Source: Microbacterium sp. No. 7 (GTDB lineage: Bacteria > Actinomycetota > Actinomycetes > Actinomycetales > Microbacteriaceae). From it: a DNA stretch of 64,000 nucleotides. Under the pieces are notes generated by a model. It did no database searches and was not told the origin of the DNA. It saw only the letters and a program-made list of their open reading frames with translations. Where the stretch lies: positions 1,798,001 to 1,862,000 of the forward strand of contig NZ_CP012697.1 in NCBI RefSeq assembly GCF_001314225.1. The letters run 5' to 3'. The position numbers were made by a program, and so were the translations under genes. This document shows, piece after piece, positions 44,377 to 53,243 of this stretch. Positions within the stretch are counted from its first letter, which is position 1. Each line of letters starts with the position of its first letter.

Positions 44377-45012
44377 CTAGTCGTGACGGATCGTCGTGAG
44401 CTGCAGCAGCCCCTCGCCGGCGATCGACAGGGCCTCGAGCACGGCGGGGGAGTCGCGGGTCTCCTGGATGAGCGAGCGATAGGCGCGCGTGACCGGGTCG
44501 CGGCGCACCGGGTCGGCGACGGCGCCGCCCGCGAGCACGCGCGGCACCAGCACGGTGCCTCCCGGTCGCACGAGCCGGAGGCCGTGCTCGACGTACTCGA
44601 TCACGCCCTCCGGGTCGGCGTCGACGAGCACGATGTCGTAGGCGGCCTCGTTCATGCGCGGCAGCACGTCGGCGGCGCGGCCGGTGATGAACCGTGCGCG
44701 CGTCGTCGGCACGCGCGCATCGGCGAAGGCGCGGCGCGCGAGCGCGAGGTGCTCGGGCTCGCAGTCGATCGTCGTGAGCGTCGCGCGGGGGGCGCCGTGC
44801 AGCAGCCACAGGCCCGAGACGCCCGTGCCCGTGCCCACCTCGACGATGCTGCGCGCGTCGGTCGCCGCGGCGAGCACGGCGATCTGCGCGCCGACGGCGG
44901 GGCTCACGGGCGCGGCGCCGACCTCGAGGGCGTGCGTGCGCGCCCGCGCGATGACGTCCGGCTCGACGGTCGACTCGTCGAGGAACCTGCGGATGGCGTC
45001 GATGTCGCCCAT
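44377..45012 (-). CDS. O-methyltransferase (class I, SAM-dependent)
   Basis: A 211-residue member of Methyltransf_3 (catechol/caffeoyl O-methyltransferase family). Motif I is VEVGTGTGVSGLWLL, the acidic SAM-ribose contact is TTIDCEPEHL, and the metal-associated region is DIVLVDADPEGVIEYVEHGLRLVRPGGTVLV described here as residues about 120-150. The ATG at 45012 has GGGAGG upstream; the longer start at 45054 overlaps the tatB promoter. Gene order methyltransferase-tatB divergent is common in actinobacteria (Rv1220c-like). Substrate unknown. Confidence 0.87.
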   Translation of the reverse strand: MGDIDAIRRFLDESTVEPDVIARARTHALEVGAAPVSPAVGAQIAVLAAATDARSIVEVGTGTGVSGLWLLHGAPRATLTTIDCEPEHLALARRAFADARVPTTRARFITGRAADVLPRMNEAAYDIVLVDADPEGVIEYVEHGLRLVRPGGTVLVPRVLAGGAVADPVRRDPVTRAYRSLIQETRDSPAVLEALSIAGEGLLQLTTIRHD

Positions 45013-45074
45013 GTGGTGAACCTCCCCCGGCAAGGGTACGGCCCGTCGGAACAACCCGTGCTGAGGCGCACGGG

Positions 45075-45080
45075 TAACCT
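45075..45080 (+). promoter_or_regulatory. -10 box of tatB (leaderless)
   Basis: TAACCT ends 7 nt before the tatB ATG. Confidence 0.5.
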
Positions 45081-45087
45081 TGAGGGC

Positions 45088-45459
45088 ATGTTCTTCGGGC
45101 TCGACATGGAGAAGCTGATCATCATCGGCGTCATCGCGGCGCTGCTCATCGGCCCCGAACGTCTGCCGAAGGCGGCGGAGGCGCTCACGCGCTTCATCCG
45201 GCAGGCGCGCGACTGGATGCGCGGCGCGAAGGGCAAGATGAAGGACGAGCTCGGCGACGACTTCGACGAGATCGAATGGCGCAAGCTCGATCCGCGCCAG
45301 TACGACCCGCGTCGCATCATCCGGGACGCCCTCCTCGACGACGCGCCCGTGCGCACCGTGCAGGCCGCGGCCGTCGGCGGGGCGATCACCGCCGCCGCGG
45401 CGCCGCCGCAGCGCTTCGAGCCCGACGGCCCCGTGCCGTTCGACGACGAGGCGACCTGA
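45088..45459 (+). CDS. tatB: Sec-independent protein translocase subunit TatB
   Basis: A 123-residue TatA/B-type protein. A short outside N-terminus is followed by one transmembrane helix (LIIIGVIAALLIGPERLP, ending in the hinge proline), then an amphipathic helix and an acidic, disordered tail. The Glu-Arg-Leu-Pro hinge and long tail fit TatB rather than TatA. It is part of the twin-arginine translocase; tatA and tatC are not in the window. 15 bp separate it from the convergent Mrp gene. Confidence 0.88.
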   Translation: MFFGLDMEKLIIIGVIAALLIGPERLPKAAEALTRFIRQARDWMRGAKGKMKDELGDDFDEIEWRKLDPRQYDPRRIIRDALLDDAPVRTVQAAAVGGAITAAAAPPQRFEPDGPVPFDDEAT

Positions 45460-45474
45460 GCCCGGCGCGCGGCG

Positions 45475-46641
45475 TCAGCGGCCGCCGGCCGCGGAAGGAT
45501 CGGCCGACGACGGCAGGCGCACCGGCAGCGCCCTACCGCTGAGGCGCCGGCCGCCGCGGGCCAGCAGCTGCGCGATGCGCGCGATCTCTGCGGCCGCGGC
45601 GTCGCCCGGCACCGCGGTGACGATCGGACGGCCCGCGTCGCCGCCCTCGCGCAGGGCGGGGCTCAGCGGCACCGAGCCGAGCAGGGGCACCGGATCGCCG
45701 TCGGACGAGAGCGCCGCCGCGACCTGGGCGCCGCCGCCCGAGCCGAACAGGTCGAGCACCGAGCCGTCGGGCAGCACCATGGCCGCCATGTTCTCGATGA
45801 CGCCGATGACGCGCTGCCCCGTCTGCCGTGCGACGCGACCGCTGCGCACCGCGACGTCGGATGCGGCGGTCTGCGGCGTCGTCACGACCACGACCTCGGC
45901 GTGGGGGAGCAGCTGCCCCACCGAGATCGCCACGTCACCTGTGCCGGGGGGCATGTCGATGAGGAGGACGTCGAGATCGCCGAAGAACACGTCGGTGAGG
46001 AACTGCTGCACCGTGCGGTGCAGCATGGGCCCGCGCCAGGCGACGGCCGCGCTGCGCTGGTCGCGCGGCAGGAACATGCCGATCGAGATGGCCTTCACGC
46101 CGTGCGCGACGGGCGGCAGCATGAGATCGTCCACGCGCGTGGGCTGCGGCGGCACCCCCTCGTCGTCGACGAGCCCGAGCAGCGCGGGGATCGAGAAGCC
46201 GTGCACGTCCGCGTCGATCAGCCCCACCGACAGCCCGCCGGCCGCGAGGGCGACGGCGAGGTTCGCCGTGAGCGTCGACTTGCCGACGCCGCCCTTGCCG
46301 CTGGTGACCGCGATCACGCGGGTCAGCGAGTCGGGGCCGAAGGGCATGACGCGACGCTCCGGTCCGCGCAGGCGCTCGGTGAGCGCGTGCCGCTCGGCGG
46401 GCGTCATCACGCCGACCTCCACGACGACGCCGTCGATGCCGGGCACGGATGCCGCGGCCTCGCGCACCTCGCGCTCGATGCGATCCGCCGCGGGGCAGCC
46501 CACGATCGTCAGCGCGATGCGCACGTGCGCCGTCGTGCCCTCGACCTCGACGCCGCGCAGCATGTCGAGCTCGCTCAGCGGACGACGCAGCTCCGGGTCG
46601 AGCACCGCGCCGACGGCCCGTGTGACGGCGGCGGCGTTCAT
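45475..46641 (-). CDS. mrp: Mrp/NBP35 family ATPase, Fe-S cluster carrier
   Basis: A 388-residue ATPase. An N-terminal DUF59/MIP18 domain (about residues 1-90, with VGCPAADRIER) precedes the P-loop domain with the deviant Walker A SGKGGVGKST (about 113-122), switch LIDMPPGTGD and DLFGSGGG. ApbC/Mrp proteins carry Fe-S clusters to apo-proteins. The CxxC pair used by many members near the C-terminus is missing here (the segment reads VLPDGSVLDLFGSGGG), as in several actinobacterial Mrp proteins. The ATG at 46641 overlaps the stop of the DUF1003 gene. Confidence 0.9.
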   Translation of the reverse strand: MNAAAVTRAVGAVLDPELRRPLSELDMLRGVEVEGTTAHVRIALTIVGCPAADRIEREVREAAASVPGIDGVVVEVGVMTPAERHALTERLRGPERRVMPFGPDSLTRVIAVTSGKGGVGKSTLTANLAVALAAGGLSVGLIDADVHGFSIPALLGLVDDEGVPPQPTRVDDLMLPPVAHGVKAISIGMFLPRDQRSAAVAWRGPMLHRTVQQFLTDVFFGDLDVLLIDMPPGTGDVAISVGQLLPHAEVVVVTTPQTAASDVAVRSGRVARQTGQRVIGVIENMAAMVLPDGSVLDLFGSGGGAQVAAALSSDGDPVPLLGSVPLSPALREGGDAGRPIVTAVPGDAAAAEIARIAQLLARGGRRLSGRALPVRLPSSADPSAAGGR

Positions 46642-47180
46642 GCGGGATCCGATCCGTCGTCGGCGTGCTCGGGGCGCTCCGCGCGCTCGAGCCGTTCGAG
46701 CATCGCCTTCAGCTCCTGACGCAGCGCGTCGCGCGTGAGCACCTGCTCGTTGAGCTCGGTGAGCGCCATGCGCAGTGCGACGACCTCGCGGGCCAGGTAC
46801 TCCGTGTCGGCGAGGTTGCGCTCCGCGCGCTGGCGGTCCTGCTCGATCTGCACGCGGTCGCGGTCGTCCTGGCGGTTCTGCGCGAGCAGGATGAGCGGCG
46901 CCGCGTACGACGCCTGCAGCGACAGCATGAGCGTGAGCGCCGTGAACCCGAGGGCCGCGTCGTCGAAGCGCAGCTCGGGCGGCCCGACCGTGTTCCACAG
47001 GATCCACGCGGCGCAGAAGAGCGTGAGGATCAGGAGGAACATGGGCGTGCCCATGGCCCGGGCGATCCATTCCGTGAACCGGCCGAAGCGGTCGCGCGAC
47101 GGCTGCGGCGGCCGCGACAGCATCGCGACGCGGCGGCCACGCGGCGCGTCGAGGTTGGGCGTCCGGGCGCGTGCCATCAT
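46638..47180 (-). CDS. DUF1003 family membrane protein
   Basis: A 180-residue protein. Two adjacent transmembrane helices (TPMFLLILTLFCAAWILWN and AALGFTALTLMLSLQASYAA) are followed by a coiled-coil rich in Arg and Glu (NRQDDRDRVQIEQDRQRAERN...LKAMLERLERAE). Function is unknown; DUF1003 proteins are often paired with Mg-channel-like genes. The start at 47180 overlaps the stop of the MgtE-N/CBS gene (ATGA), and the stop overlaps the mrp start. Confidence 0.88.
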   Translation of the reverse strand: MMARARTPNLDAPRGRRVAMLSRPPQPSRDRFGRFTEWIARAMGTPMFLLILTLFCAAWILWNTVGPPELRFDDAALGFTALTLMLSLQASYAAPLILLAQNRQDDRDRVQIEQDRQRAERNLADTEYLAREVVALRMALTELNEQVLTRDALRQELKAMLERLERAERPEHADDGSDPA

Positions 47181-48460
47181 CGCCGCCCCCCGCTCGCGTG
47201 CGCCGTGCGCGGTGCGGGCGTCTGCTCGGCGTCGTGCGAGCGCCAGTCCTCGGGCAGCAGATAGTCGAGCACGTCGTCGACGCTCACCGCGCCGACGAGC
47301 CGGTGCGCCGCGTCGACGACGGGGAGCGACACCAGGTTGTAGCTCGCGAGCAGGCGCGCCACCTCGGCGGCCGACGCGGTCACCGGCACCGGCTCGAGGC
47401 TGTCGTCGATGATCGTGCCGAGCCGCTCGTGCGGGGGATAGCGCAGCATGCGCTGGAAGTGCACGGTGCCCAGCAGCCGGCCGGTGGGCGTCTCGTACGG
47501 CGGCAGCGTGACGAACACGGCGGCCGCCAGCGCCGGATGCAGCTCGTGCCGCCGGATGAGCGCGAGCGCCTCGGCGACCGTGGCATCCGCCGAGAGCACG
47601 ATCGGCTCGTTGGTCATGAGGCCGCCGGCCGTGTCGGCGCCGTACTTGAGCAGCTCGCGCACGTCCTCGGCCTCTTCCGGCTCCATGAGCTCGAGCAGCT
47701 CCTCGCGCTGCTCCTCGGGCAGCTGGGCGAGCACGTCGGCGGCGTCGTCGGGCTCCATCTGATCGAGGATGTCGGCGGCGCGCTGCTCGCCGAGGGCCTC
47801 CAGGATCAGCACCTGCTCGTCCTCGGGCATCTCCTCCAGGGCGTCGGCGAGCCGGTCGTCGGGCAGCTCCTCGGCCACCTCGAGCAGACGCTCCTCGGGC
47901 AGGTCGAGCAGCGTGTTGGCCAGATCGGCCGCCCGCAGCTCGGAGAAGCTCGCGACGAGCTGCTCCGCCGACTGCGACTCGCCGGGCGTCTGATGCTCGC
48001 GCACCGCCGACCACGCCGCGAACGTCGTCGGACCCTTCGCGAACGGCGACGAGCTCGTCTTGGGCTTGCGCAGGAAGAGCTGCGCGACATCCCACTCGCC
48101 GAGCCGGTTGCGCTCGATCGCGACGTCCTCGATGACCGCCTGGCCCGACCCGTCGGTGAAGAAGACCCGGCGTCCGAGCATCTCGGCCATGACGCGCACC
48201 TCGCCGCCGCGCTGCTGGAACCGGCGCACGTTGATGAGGCCGGTCGTGATGACCTGCCCGGTCGCGATCGAGGTGACGCGGCCGATCGAGAGGAACACGT
48301 GCCGGCGGCCGGGGATCTCGATGACGAGGCCGACGACGCGCGGCGGGTCGTCCTTGCGGTACACGACGACGACGTCGCGTACCTTGCCCAGTCGATCGCC
48401 GGCGGGGTCGAAGACGGCGCATCCCGCGAGACGTGCGACGAAAACCCTCTGCGTGCTCAC
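47177..48460 (-). CDS. MgtE N-terminal and CBS domain protein, without the Mg channel domain
   Basis: A 427-residue soluble protein. A PRC-barrel-like N-terminus (GDRLGKVRDVVVVYRKDD) is followed by a second such region, then the helical MgtE_N superhelix (LANTLLDLPEERLLEVAEELPDDRLADALEEMPED described here as residues about 180-250) and a CBS pair (about 285-405). The membrane channel domain of MgtE is absent, so it cannot itself carry Mg. It may sense Mg or nucleotides and act on the overlapping DUF1003 gene product. GTG start with a TACGCT -10 box 6 nt upstream. Confidence 0.85.
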   Translation of the reverse strand: MSTQRVFVARLAGCAVFDPAGDRLGKVRDVVVVYRKDDPPRVVGLVIEIPGRRHVFLSIGRVTSIATGQVITTGLINVRRFQQRGGEVRVMAEMLGRRVFFTDGSGQAVIEDVAIERNRLGEWDVAQLFLRKPKTSSSPFAKGPTTFAAWSAVREHQTPGESQSAEQLVASFSELRAADLANTLLDLPEERLLEVAEELPDDRLADALEEMPEDEQVLILEALGEQRAADILDQMEPDDAADVLAQLPEEQREELLELMEPEEAEDVRELLKYGADTAGGLMTNEPIVLSADATVAEALALIRRHELHPALAAAVFVTLPPYETPTGRLLGTVHFQRMLRYPPHERLGTIIDDSLEPVPVTASAAEVARLLASYNLVSLPVVDAAHRLVGAVSVDDVLDYLLPEDWRSHDAEQTPAPRTAHASGGRR

Positions 48461-48466
48461 CCGTCC

Positions 48467-48472
48467 AGCGTA
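48467..48472 (-). promoter_or_regulatory. -10 box of the MgtE-N/CBS operon (leaderless)
   Basis: TACGCT on the minus strand ends 6 nt before GTG 48460. Confidence 0.5.
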
Positions 48473-48518
48473 GTCCGCTCCCCGCCGGCCGCATCCGTCG
48501 CCGTGACAAGATGGAGGG

Positions 48519-49181
48519 ATGAGCATGATGGGCGGCATTCCGCGTGAACAGGGCGAGAAGATCGCCGAGTTCGCATCGTACGAGGCCGCGCAGAAGGCGG
48601 TCACGCAGCTGATCGAGGCGGACGTGCCGGCCAAGGACATCCAGATCATCGGCCGCGGGCTGCGATCGGTGGAGACCGTGACGGGCCGGCTGGGATACGC
48701 CGCCGCGGCGCGCCAGGGCGCGGTCAACGGCATCCTGTTCGGCCTGCTCTTCTCGGCCATCTTCGTGCTCGGCACGCCGGACGCGGCGATCCAGGTGTTC
48801 GCGGGCGTCATGCTCGTCGGCATCGCGCTCGGCATGCTCATGAGCCTGCTGATGTACGCGATCGTGCGCCGCCGCCGGTCGTACACGTCGATCACGCAGA
48901 TCGTGGCCGACAGCTACGAGCTGCACGTGCTGGAGGGCAGCATCCACCGTGCGCGCGAGGCCGTCGGCACGCGCGCCGCGACACCGCCCCCCGCCGTCGA
49001 CCTGTCGACGCTGCCGCCGCCCCAGTACGGCGAGCGGATCCTGCCCGGCGAGACCCCGTCGTCGCCGCGAGCCGGAGAGGCCTCGCCCGGGGCGCCCGAG
49101 CCGCCGAGCGCCGCCGAGCCGCCGCGCTACGGCGAGCGCGTCGACCCGGCCGCGCCCTCGGGCGACGACCCGCAGCGCTGA
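48519..49181 (+). CDS. General stress protein-like membrane protein
   Basis: A 220-residue protein. The N-terminal region (AEFASYEAAQKAVTQLIEADVPAKDIQIIG) matches the YflT/general-stress domain; two transmembrane helices follow at about 68-115. The C-terminus is proline-rich and disordered with a repeated PPxYGER motif (PPPQYGERILPG, EPPRYGERVDPA). Function unknown. GGAGGG precedes the ATG. Its end is only 4 bp from the end of the convergent aminopeptidase gene. Confidence 0.78.
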   Translation: MSMMGGIPREQGEKIAEFASYEAAQKAVTQLIEADVPAKDIQIIGRGLRSVETVTGRLGYAAAARQGAVNGILFGLLFSAIFVLGTPDAAIQVFAGVMLVGIALGMLMSLLMYAIVRRRRSYTSITQIVADSYELHVLEGSIHRAREAVGTRAATPPPAVDLSTLPPPQYGERILPGETPSSPRAGEASPGAPEPPSAAEPPRYGERVDPAAPSGDDPQR

Positions 49182-49185
49182 GGCG

Positions 49186-50586
49186 TCAGCGGCGCAGTCG
49201 CGCCACCCACGCCTCGACCTCGTCGGCCGTGCGCGGGATGCCGGCCGAGAGGTTCACGGGGCCGTCCTCGGTCAGCAGGATGTCGTCCTCGATGCGCACG
49301 CCGATGCCGCGGAACTCCTCGGGCACCGTGAGGTCGTCGATCTGGAAGTACAGGCCCGGCTCGATCGTGAACACCATGCCGGGCTCCAGGACGCCGTCGT
49401 AGTACATCTCGCGGCGCGCCTGCGCGCAGTCGTGCACGTCGATGCCCAGGTGATGGCTCGTGCCGTGCACCATGTAGCGGCGGTGCTGGCCGCCGCGGTC
49501 GGCGTCGAGCGCCTCCTCGGCCGAGACCGGCAGCAGACCCCACTCGGCGACGCGCGCGGCGATGACGCCCATCGCGGCCTCGTGCACCTCGCGGAAGCGC
49601 GCCCCGGGCCGGGCCGCGGCGAAACCGGCGTCGGCCGCCTCGCGCACCGTCTCGTAGATGCGGCGCTGCACGTCGGTGAAGGCGCCCGACACGGGGATCG
49701 TGCGCGTGATGTCGGCGGTGTAGAGGCTGTCGACCTCGACGCCGGCGTCGATGAGGATGAGGTCGCCCGGCACGACGGCGCCGTCGTTGCGCGTCCAGTG
49801 CAGGTAGCACGCGTGCGGGCCCGACGCGGCGATGGTGTCGTAGCCGACGCCGTTGCCCTCGGTGCGTGCGCGCTGGTGGAAGACGCCCTCGACGGCGCGC
49901 TCGCCGCGCGGCGTCTCGACGATGCGGGGGAGGTCGGCGACGATGTCGTCGAAGCCGCGCGCGGTGACCTCGACGGCCAGGCGCAGCTGCGCGATCTCGT
50001 ACTCGTCCTTGACGAGGCGCAGCTCGGAGAGCGCGCGCGTCAGCTCGTCGTCGGCGTCGGGCACGCGGTCGGCGTCCGACGGCGAGAACTCGTCGAGATG
50101 AGCGGTGCGGATGCCGAGGTCGGCGGCGACGCCGGCGAGCGACGGGCGCGGCCCGATCCAGAACTCGCCGATCTGCGCGTCGGAGTAGAACTCCGTCGTC
50201 GTGCGGTCGGCGCGCTCGCGCAGGTACAGGGTGATCTCGTGCCCCGACGGCGTCGGGTCGAAGACGAGCACCGAGCCGGGCACCGTGTCGCTGCCCCAGC
50301 CGGTCAGGTGGGAGAACGCGGAGTGCGCGCGGAACGGGTAGTCGGTGTCGTTGGAGCGCTGCTTGAACTCGCCGGCGGGGATCACGAGGCGCGCGCCCGG
50401 GAAGGCCGCCGAGATCGCCGCGCGCCGCGCCGCGGCGAACGGGGCCTGGTCGCGTCGCGGGGGCGCCTGATCGGGCCGGTCGGCCCATCCGGTGCCGATC
50501 GTGTCGAGGAATCCCCGCGGGAAGGGCTGCTTGCGGTTCGTGCCGGTCTGTTCGGTCGCGATTGTGTCGCTGTCGCTCGTGCTCAT
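49186..50586 (-). CDS. pepP: Xaa-Pro aminopeptidase (aminopeptidase P)
   Basis: A 466-residue M24 metallopeptidase that removes N-terminal residues before proline. An AMP_N domain (PFAAARRAAISAAFPGARLVIPAG...FRAHSAFSHLTGW) precedes the pita-bread fold. The metal ligands are in LILIDAGVEVDSLYTADITRT (two Asp), HGTSHHLGIDVHD (His), IEPGLYF (Glu) and RIEDDILLTEDG (Glu). The 45 N-terminal residues before AMP_N are low-complexity. ATG 50586 is the first good start. Confidence 0.94.
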   Translation of the reverse strand: MSTSDSDTIATEQTGTNRKQPFPRGFLDTIGTGWADRPDQAPPRRDQAPFAAARRAAISAAFPGARLVIPAGEFKQRSNDTDYPFRAHSAFSHLTGWGSDTVPGSVLVFDPTPSGHEITLYLRERADRTTTEFYSDAQIGEFWIGPRPSLAGVAADLGIRTAHLDEFSPSDADRVPDADDELTRALSELRLVKDEYEIAQLRLAVEVTARGFDDIVADLPRIVETPRGERAVEGVFHQRARTEGNGVGYDTIAASGPHACYLHWTRNDGAVVPGDLILIDAGVEVDSLYTADITRTIPVSGAFTDVQRRIYETVREAADAGFAAARPGARFREVHEAAMGVIAARVAEWGLLPVSAEEALDADRGGQHRRYMVHGTSHHLGIDVHDCAQARREMYYDGVLEPGMVFTIEPGLYFQIDDLTVPEEFRGIGVRIEDDILLTEDGPVNLSAGIPRTADEVEAWVARLRR

Positions 50587-50648
50587 GACGCCTAGTTTCT
50601 CAGACGCACGGCGTCGGCGGAGCGGCGTCCCCGCCGGGATGCGGGGCG

Positions 50649-51683
50649 TCAGCCGGCCGACGCCGGCTCGTACTGCACGATGAGCGGGCGGTGGTCGCTG
50701 CCGGCGTCGTCCAGCGACGAGAGCACGACCGAGCCGGTCGGCTCCCAGGCCGACGTGGCCATCACGTGGTCGATCGGGCTGCCCAGAAGCTCCGGCCACG
50801 CGGTCGACCACGTGCCGACGGCGCCGTTTCCGGTCGCGACCGCCGCGTCGTGGCATCGGCCGAGCAGGCCGCCGTCGACGCCCAGGCGCATCATGCTGTC
50901 GACCGTCGCGTTGAAGTCGCCCGCCATGATAACGCTGTCGCTGGCGCACTGATCGGCGAGCCACTGCAGGTCGGCGCGCCACCCCTCCATGTCCTGCGGG
51001 CGCGGCGCCACGGCGTGCACCGCGACGACCGTCGGCCCCGCGCCCTCGACGACCGGCATCGCGACGACGGTCGGCACGGTCGACGTGTTCGTGGTGCCGT
51101 CGGAGTTCGACTGGATCACGGCGTAGTCGCCGAGATCGGGCGAGATCAGCAGCGTGGTCGAGTTGGCCGCCCACTCCGCGTACCCCGGACGGTCGGCGAA
51201 CGACTCGTGGTGCGCCCACATCGGCCTGCCGAGCTCGCGCATCGCGACGGCGACCTCGGTGCCCGTGTCGATGGTCGTCTCGGGCAGGGCGACGATGTCG
51301 GCATCCGCCTCCACGGCGGCCCGCGCGATGACCTGCGCGTCGACGCCGGCGGTGTTCCACGTCATGACCCGCACGCTGCTCGCCGTGGGCTCGGGGAGGG
51401 TGTCCTCGCCCAGGCCGCGCACGACGAGGATGCCGGCGCCGGCCACGACCGCGAGCAGGGCGACGAGCGCGATCGAAGCCGCGAAGCCGCGCACCGCGCG
51501 CACCGCGCACGCCAGGAGCGCGAGGACCAGGATGGCGGCGAACGCGAGCGTCAGAGCCCCGCGCATCGACACGATCTGCGCGATCGGGAACGTGCGCTCG
51601 AGCCGGAAGAACTGCGGCCAGGTCAGGACGGCTGCGGCGATCGCGAACAGCACCGAGGCGAGGATCCCGATCAGTCGCAGCAC
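50649..51683 (-). CDS. Endonuclease/exonuclease/phosphatase family membrane-anchored protein
   Basis: A 344-residue protein. Three N-terminal hydrophobic helices (about residues 2-115) anchor an outward-facing EEP domain: RVMTWNTAG, IVALPETT, VVAVHA, MAGDFNAT and the final SDHRPLIV carry the metal-binding and catalytic Asn, Glu, Asp and His. Such proteins cleave phosphodiesters, DNA or lipids; substrate unknown. The start is uncertain: GTG 51683 is chosen since the longer form (ATG 51788) overlaps the divergent PHP gene. Confidence 0.8.
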   Translation of the reverse strand: MLRLIGILASVLFAIAAAVLTWPQFFRLERTFPIAQIVSMRGALTLAFAAILVLALLACAVRAVRGFAASIALVALLAVVAGAGILVVRGLGEDTLPEPTASSVRVMTWNTAGVDAQVIARAAVEADADIVALPETTIDTGTEVAVAMRELGRPMWAHHESFADRPGYAEWAANSTTLLISPDLGDYAVIQSNSDGTTNTSTVPTVVAMPVVEGAGPTVVAVHAVAPRPQDMEGWRADLQWLADQCASDSVIMAGDFNATVDSMMRLGVDGGLLGRCHDAAVATGNGAVGTWSTAWPELLGSPIDHVMATSAWEPTGSVVLSSLDDAGSDHRPLIVQYEPASAG

Positions 51684-51766
51684 GCCTCCGACTCTAGGCG
51701 AGGAGCCTGAGCGGTCCCCGCGCGACGCGGATGAGCGGCCTGAGCGCTCCTCGGGCACGGCGCCGA

Positions 51767-51772
51767 TACGCT
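51767..51772 (+). promoter_or_regulatory. -10 box of the PHP-domain gene (leaderless)
   Basis: TACGCT ends 6 nt before GTG 51779. Confidence 0.5.
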
Positions 51773-51778
51773 CGATGT

Positions 51779-52645
51779 GTGACAGCACGCGATCTCGACT
51801 GGGGCGTGAGCGACCTGCACATGCACTCGCATCACTCCGACGGCACCGACGCGCCGGCGGACGTCGTCGCCGCGGCGCACCGCCACGGCGTGCGCACCCT
51901 CGCGCTCACCGACCACGACACGACGACCGGATGGGACGAGGCCGCGTCTGCGGCGGCGGCCCTGGGGATGGCGCTGCTGCCCGGGATCGAGCTCTCGGCC
52001 CGACACGGCTGGCACAGCGTGCACGTGCTCGGCTACCTCTTCGACCCCGCGCACGACGCGATCCGCACGATGACCGATCGCATCCGCGACGCCCGGTTCG
52101 GGCGCGTGCGCACGATGGCCGACCGCATCGCGCGCGACTACGACGTGACGTGGGAGGACATCGTGGCGCAGACGACCGACGGGGCGACCGTGGGCCGGCC
52201 GCACATCGCCGACGCCCTCGTGGCCCGCGGCATCGTGGCCGACCGCGGCCAGGCGTTCGCCCGCATCCTGCACCCCGGGAGCCCCTACTACATCGAGCAC
52301 TACGCGCCCGAGCCCGTCGACGCGGTCGGCGCGATCGTCGCGGCCGGCGGCGTGCCGGTCATCGCCCACCCCGCCGCGCGCGACGGGCTGCTGCCCGCCC
52401 GCGTCGTCGACGACCTGCTCGACGCGGGGCTCGCGGGCTTCGAGCTCGGCCATCGCGAGAACCTGCCCGGACCGACCGAGCGGCTGCGGCGGCTGTGCGT
52501 GCGGCGCGACCTCATCATCACGGGATCGAGCGACTACCACGGCACCGGAAAGCACAACCTCCCCGGCGAGAACACGACGGCGCCCGAGATGGTCGCCCGC
52601 ATCGTGGAGCGAGCGACCGGAAGCGCGCCGCTGCCTCCCGGATGA
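51779..52645 (+). CDS. PHP-domain metal-dependent phosphoesterase
   Basis: A 288-residue PHP protein. The metal-binding residues are in DLHMHSHHSDGT, LTDHDTTTGW, PGIELSA and HVLGYLF, with later VIAHPAA and TGSSDYHGTGK. This set matches RNase AM/YciV-type 5'-nucleotidases (3',5'-nucleoside bisphosphate phosphatase). Its cell role may be turnover of pAp or short RNA ends; this is inference by family. GTG 51779 is preferred for its TACGCT box; an upstream ATG at 51731 would start before the promoter. Confidence 0.88.
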   Translation: MTARDLDWGVSDLHMHSHHSDGTDAPADVVAAAHRHGVRTLALTDHDTTTGWDEAASAAAALGMALLPGIELSARHGWHSVHVLGYLFDPAHDAIRTMTDRIRDARFGRVRTMADRIARDYDVTWEDIVAQTTDGATVGRPHIADALVARGIVADRGQAFARILHPGSPYYIEHYAPEPVDAVGAIVAAGGVPVIAHPAARDGLLPARVVDDLLDAGLAGFELGHRENLPGPTERLRRLCVRRDLIITGSSDYHGTGKHNLPGENTTAPEMVARIVERATGSAPLPPG

Positions 52646-52693
52646 GCGGACGACCGCTCGGGGACGGCGACGGCGCGCCTCCGGTCGTGACGA

Positions 52694-53110
52694 TCAGGCC
52701 AGGGCCTTGGACTTCAGCCGGTCGAACTCCTCCTGCGTGATGGCGCCCGACTCCAGCAGCCCCTTCGCCTGCGCGATCTGCTCGGCAGGGGAGATGCCGG
52801 CGACCTCGCGGATGTAGGCGTCCTGCGCGTCCTTGTACGCCTGAGCCTGCTGCGACGCGCGCTCGCCCATGCCGCCGCCGCGGGCGATGAGGTACACGAG
52901 CGCGGTCAGGAACGGCAGGAAGACCAGGAAGATGATCCAGATCGCCTTGGCGACGCCGCCGAGCTTGCGATCGCGGAACAGGTCGCTGATGATCGCGAAG
53001 ATCGTGTAGATGTACGCGATGAAGACGAAGATCGCGAGGAACCACCAGATCAGATCCCAGAACGATCCCCAGAATCCCTGATACTCGACAGGTGCGTTAA
53101 CGAAGCGCAT
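52694..53110 (-). CDS. SHOCT-domain membrane protein
   Basis: A 138-residue protein. Two transmembrane helices (about 15-40 and 55-77, PLDc_N-like) are followed by a helical linker and a C-terminal SHOCT domain (AEQIAQAKGLLESGAITQEEFDRLKSKAL without its last residue). The function of such proteins is unknown; SHOCT is a small oligomerisation module. GTGAGGG precedes the ATG. Monocistronic; convergent with the PHP gene. Confidence 0.85.
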   Translation of the reverse strand: MRFVNAPVEYQGFWGSFWDLIWWFLAIFVFIAYIYTIFAIISDLFRDRKLGGVAKAIWIIFLVFLPFLTALVYLIARGGGMGERASQQAQAYKDAQDAYIREVAGISPAEQIAQAKGLLESGAITQEEFDRLKSKALA

Positions 53111-53243
53111 TATGCCCTCACTCTTGGTGTGATGCGGACCCCGGTGGGCCCGACCTCAAGAGTACGCACGTTCGAGGGTCGGCGACCGATCTTCTCGCCG
53201 TAAGAATACGGATCTTTTCAGCCGGTCGGCGAGCCTCGGCCCG

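Noticed and set aside
47177..48460. Mg transporter MgtE
   Set aside because: No transmembrane segment at all; only the regulatory N-domain and CBS pair are present.
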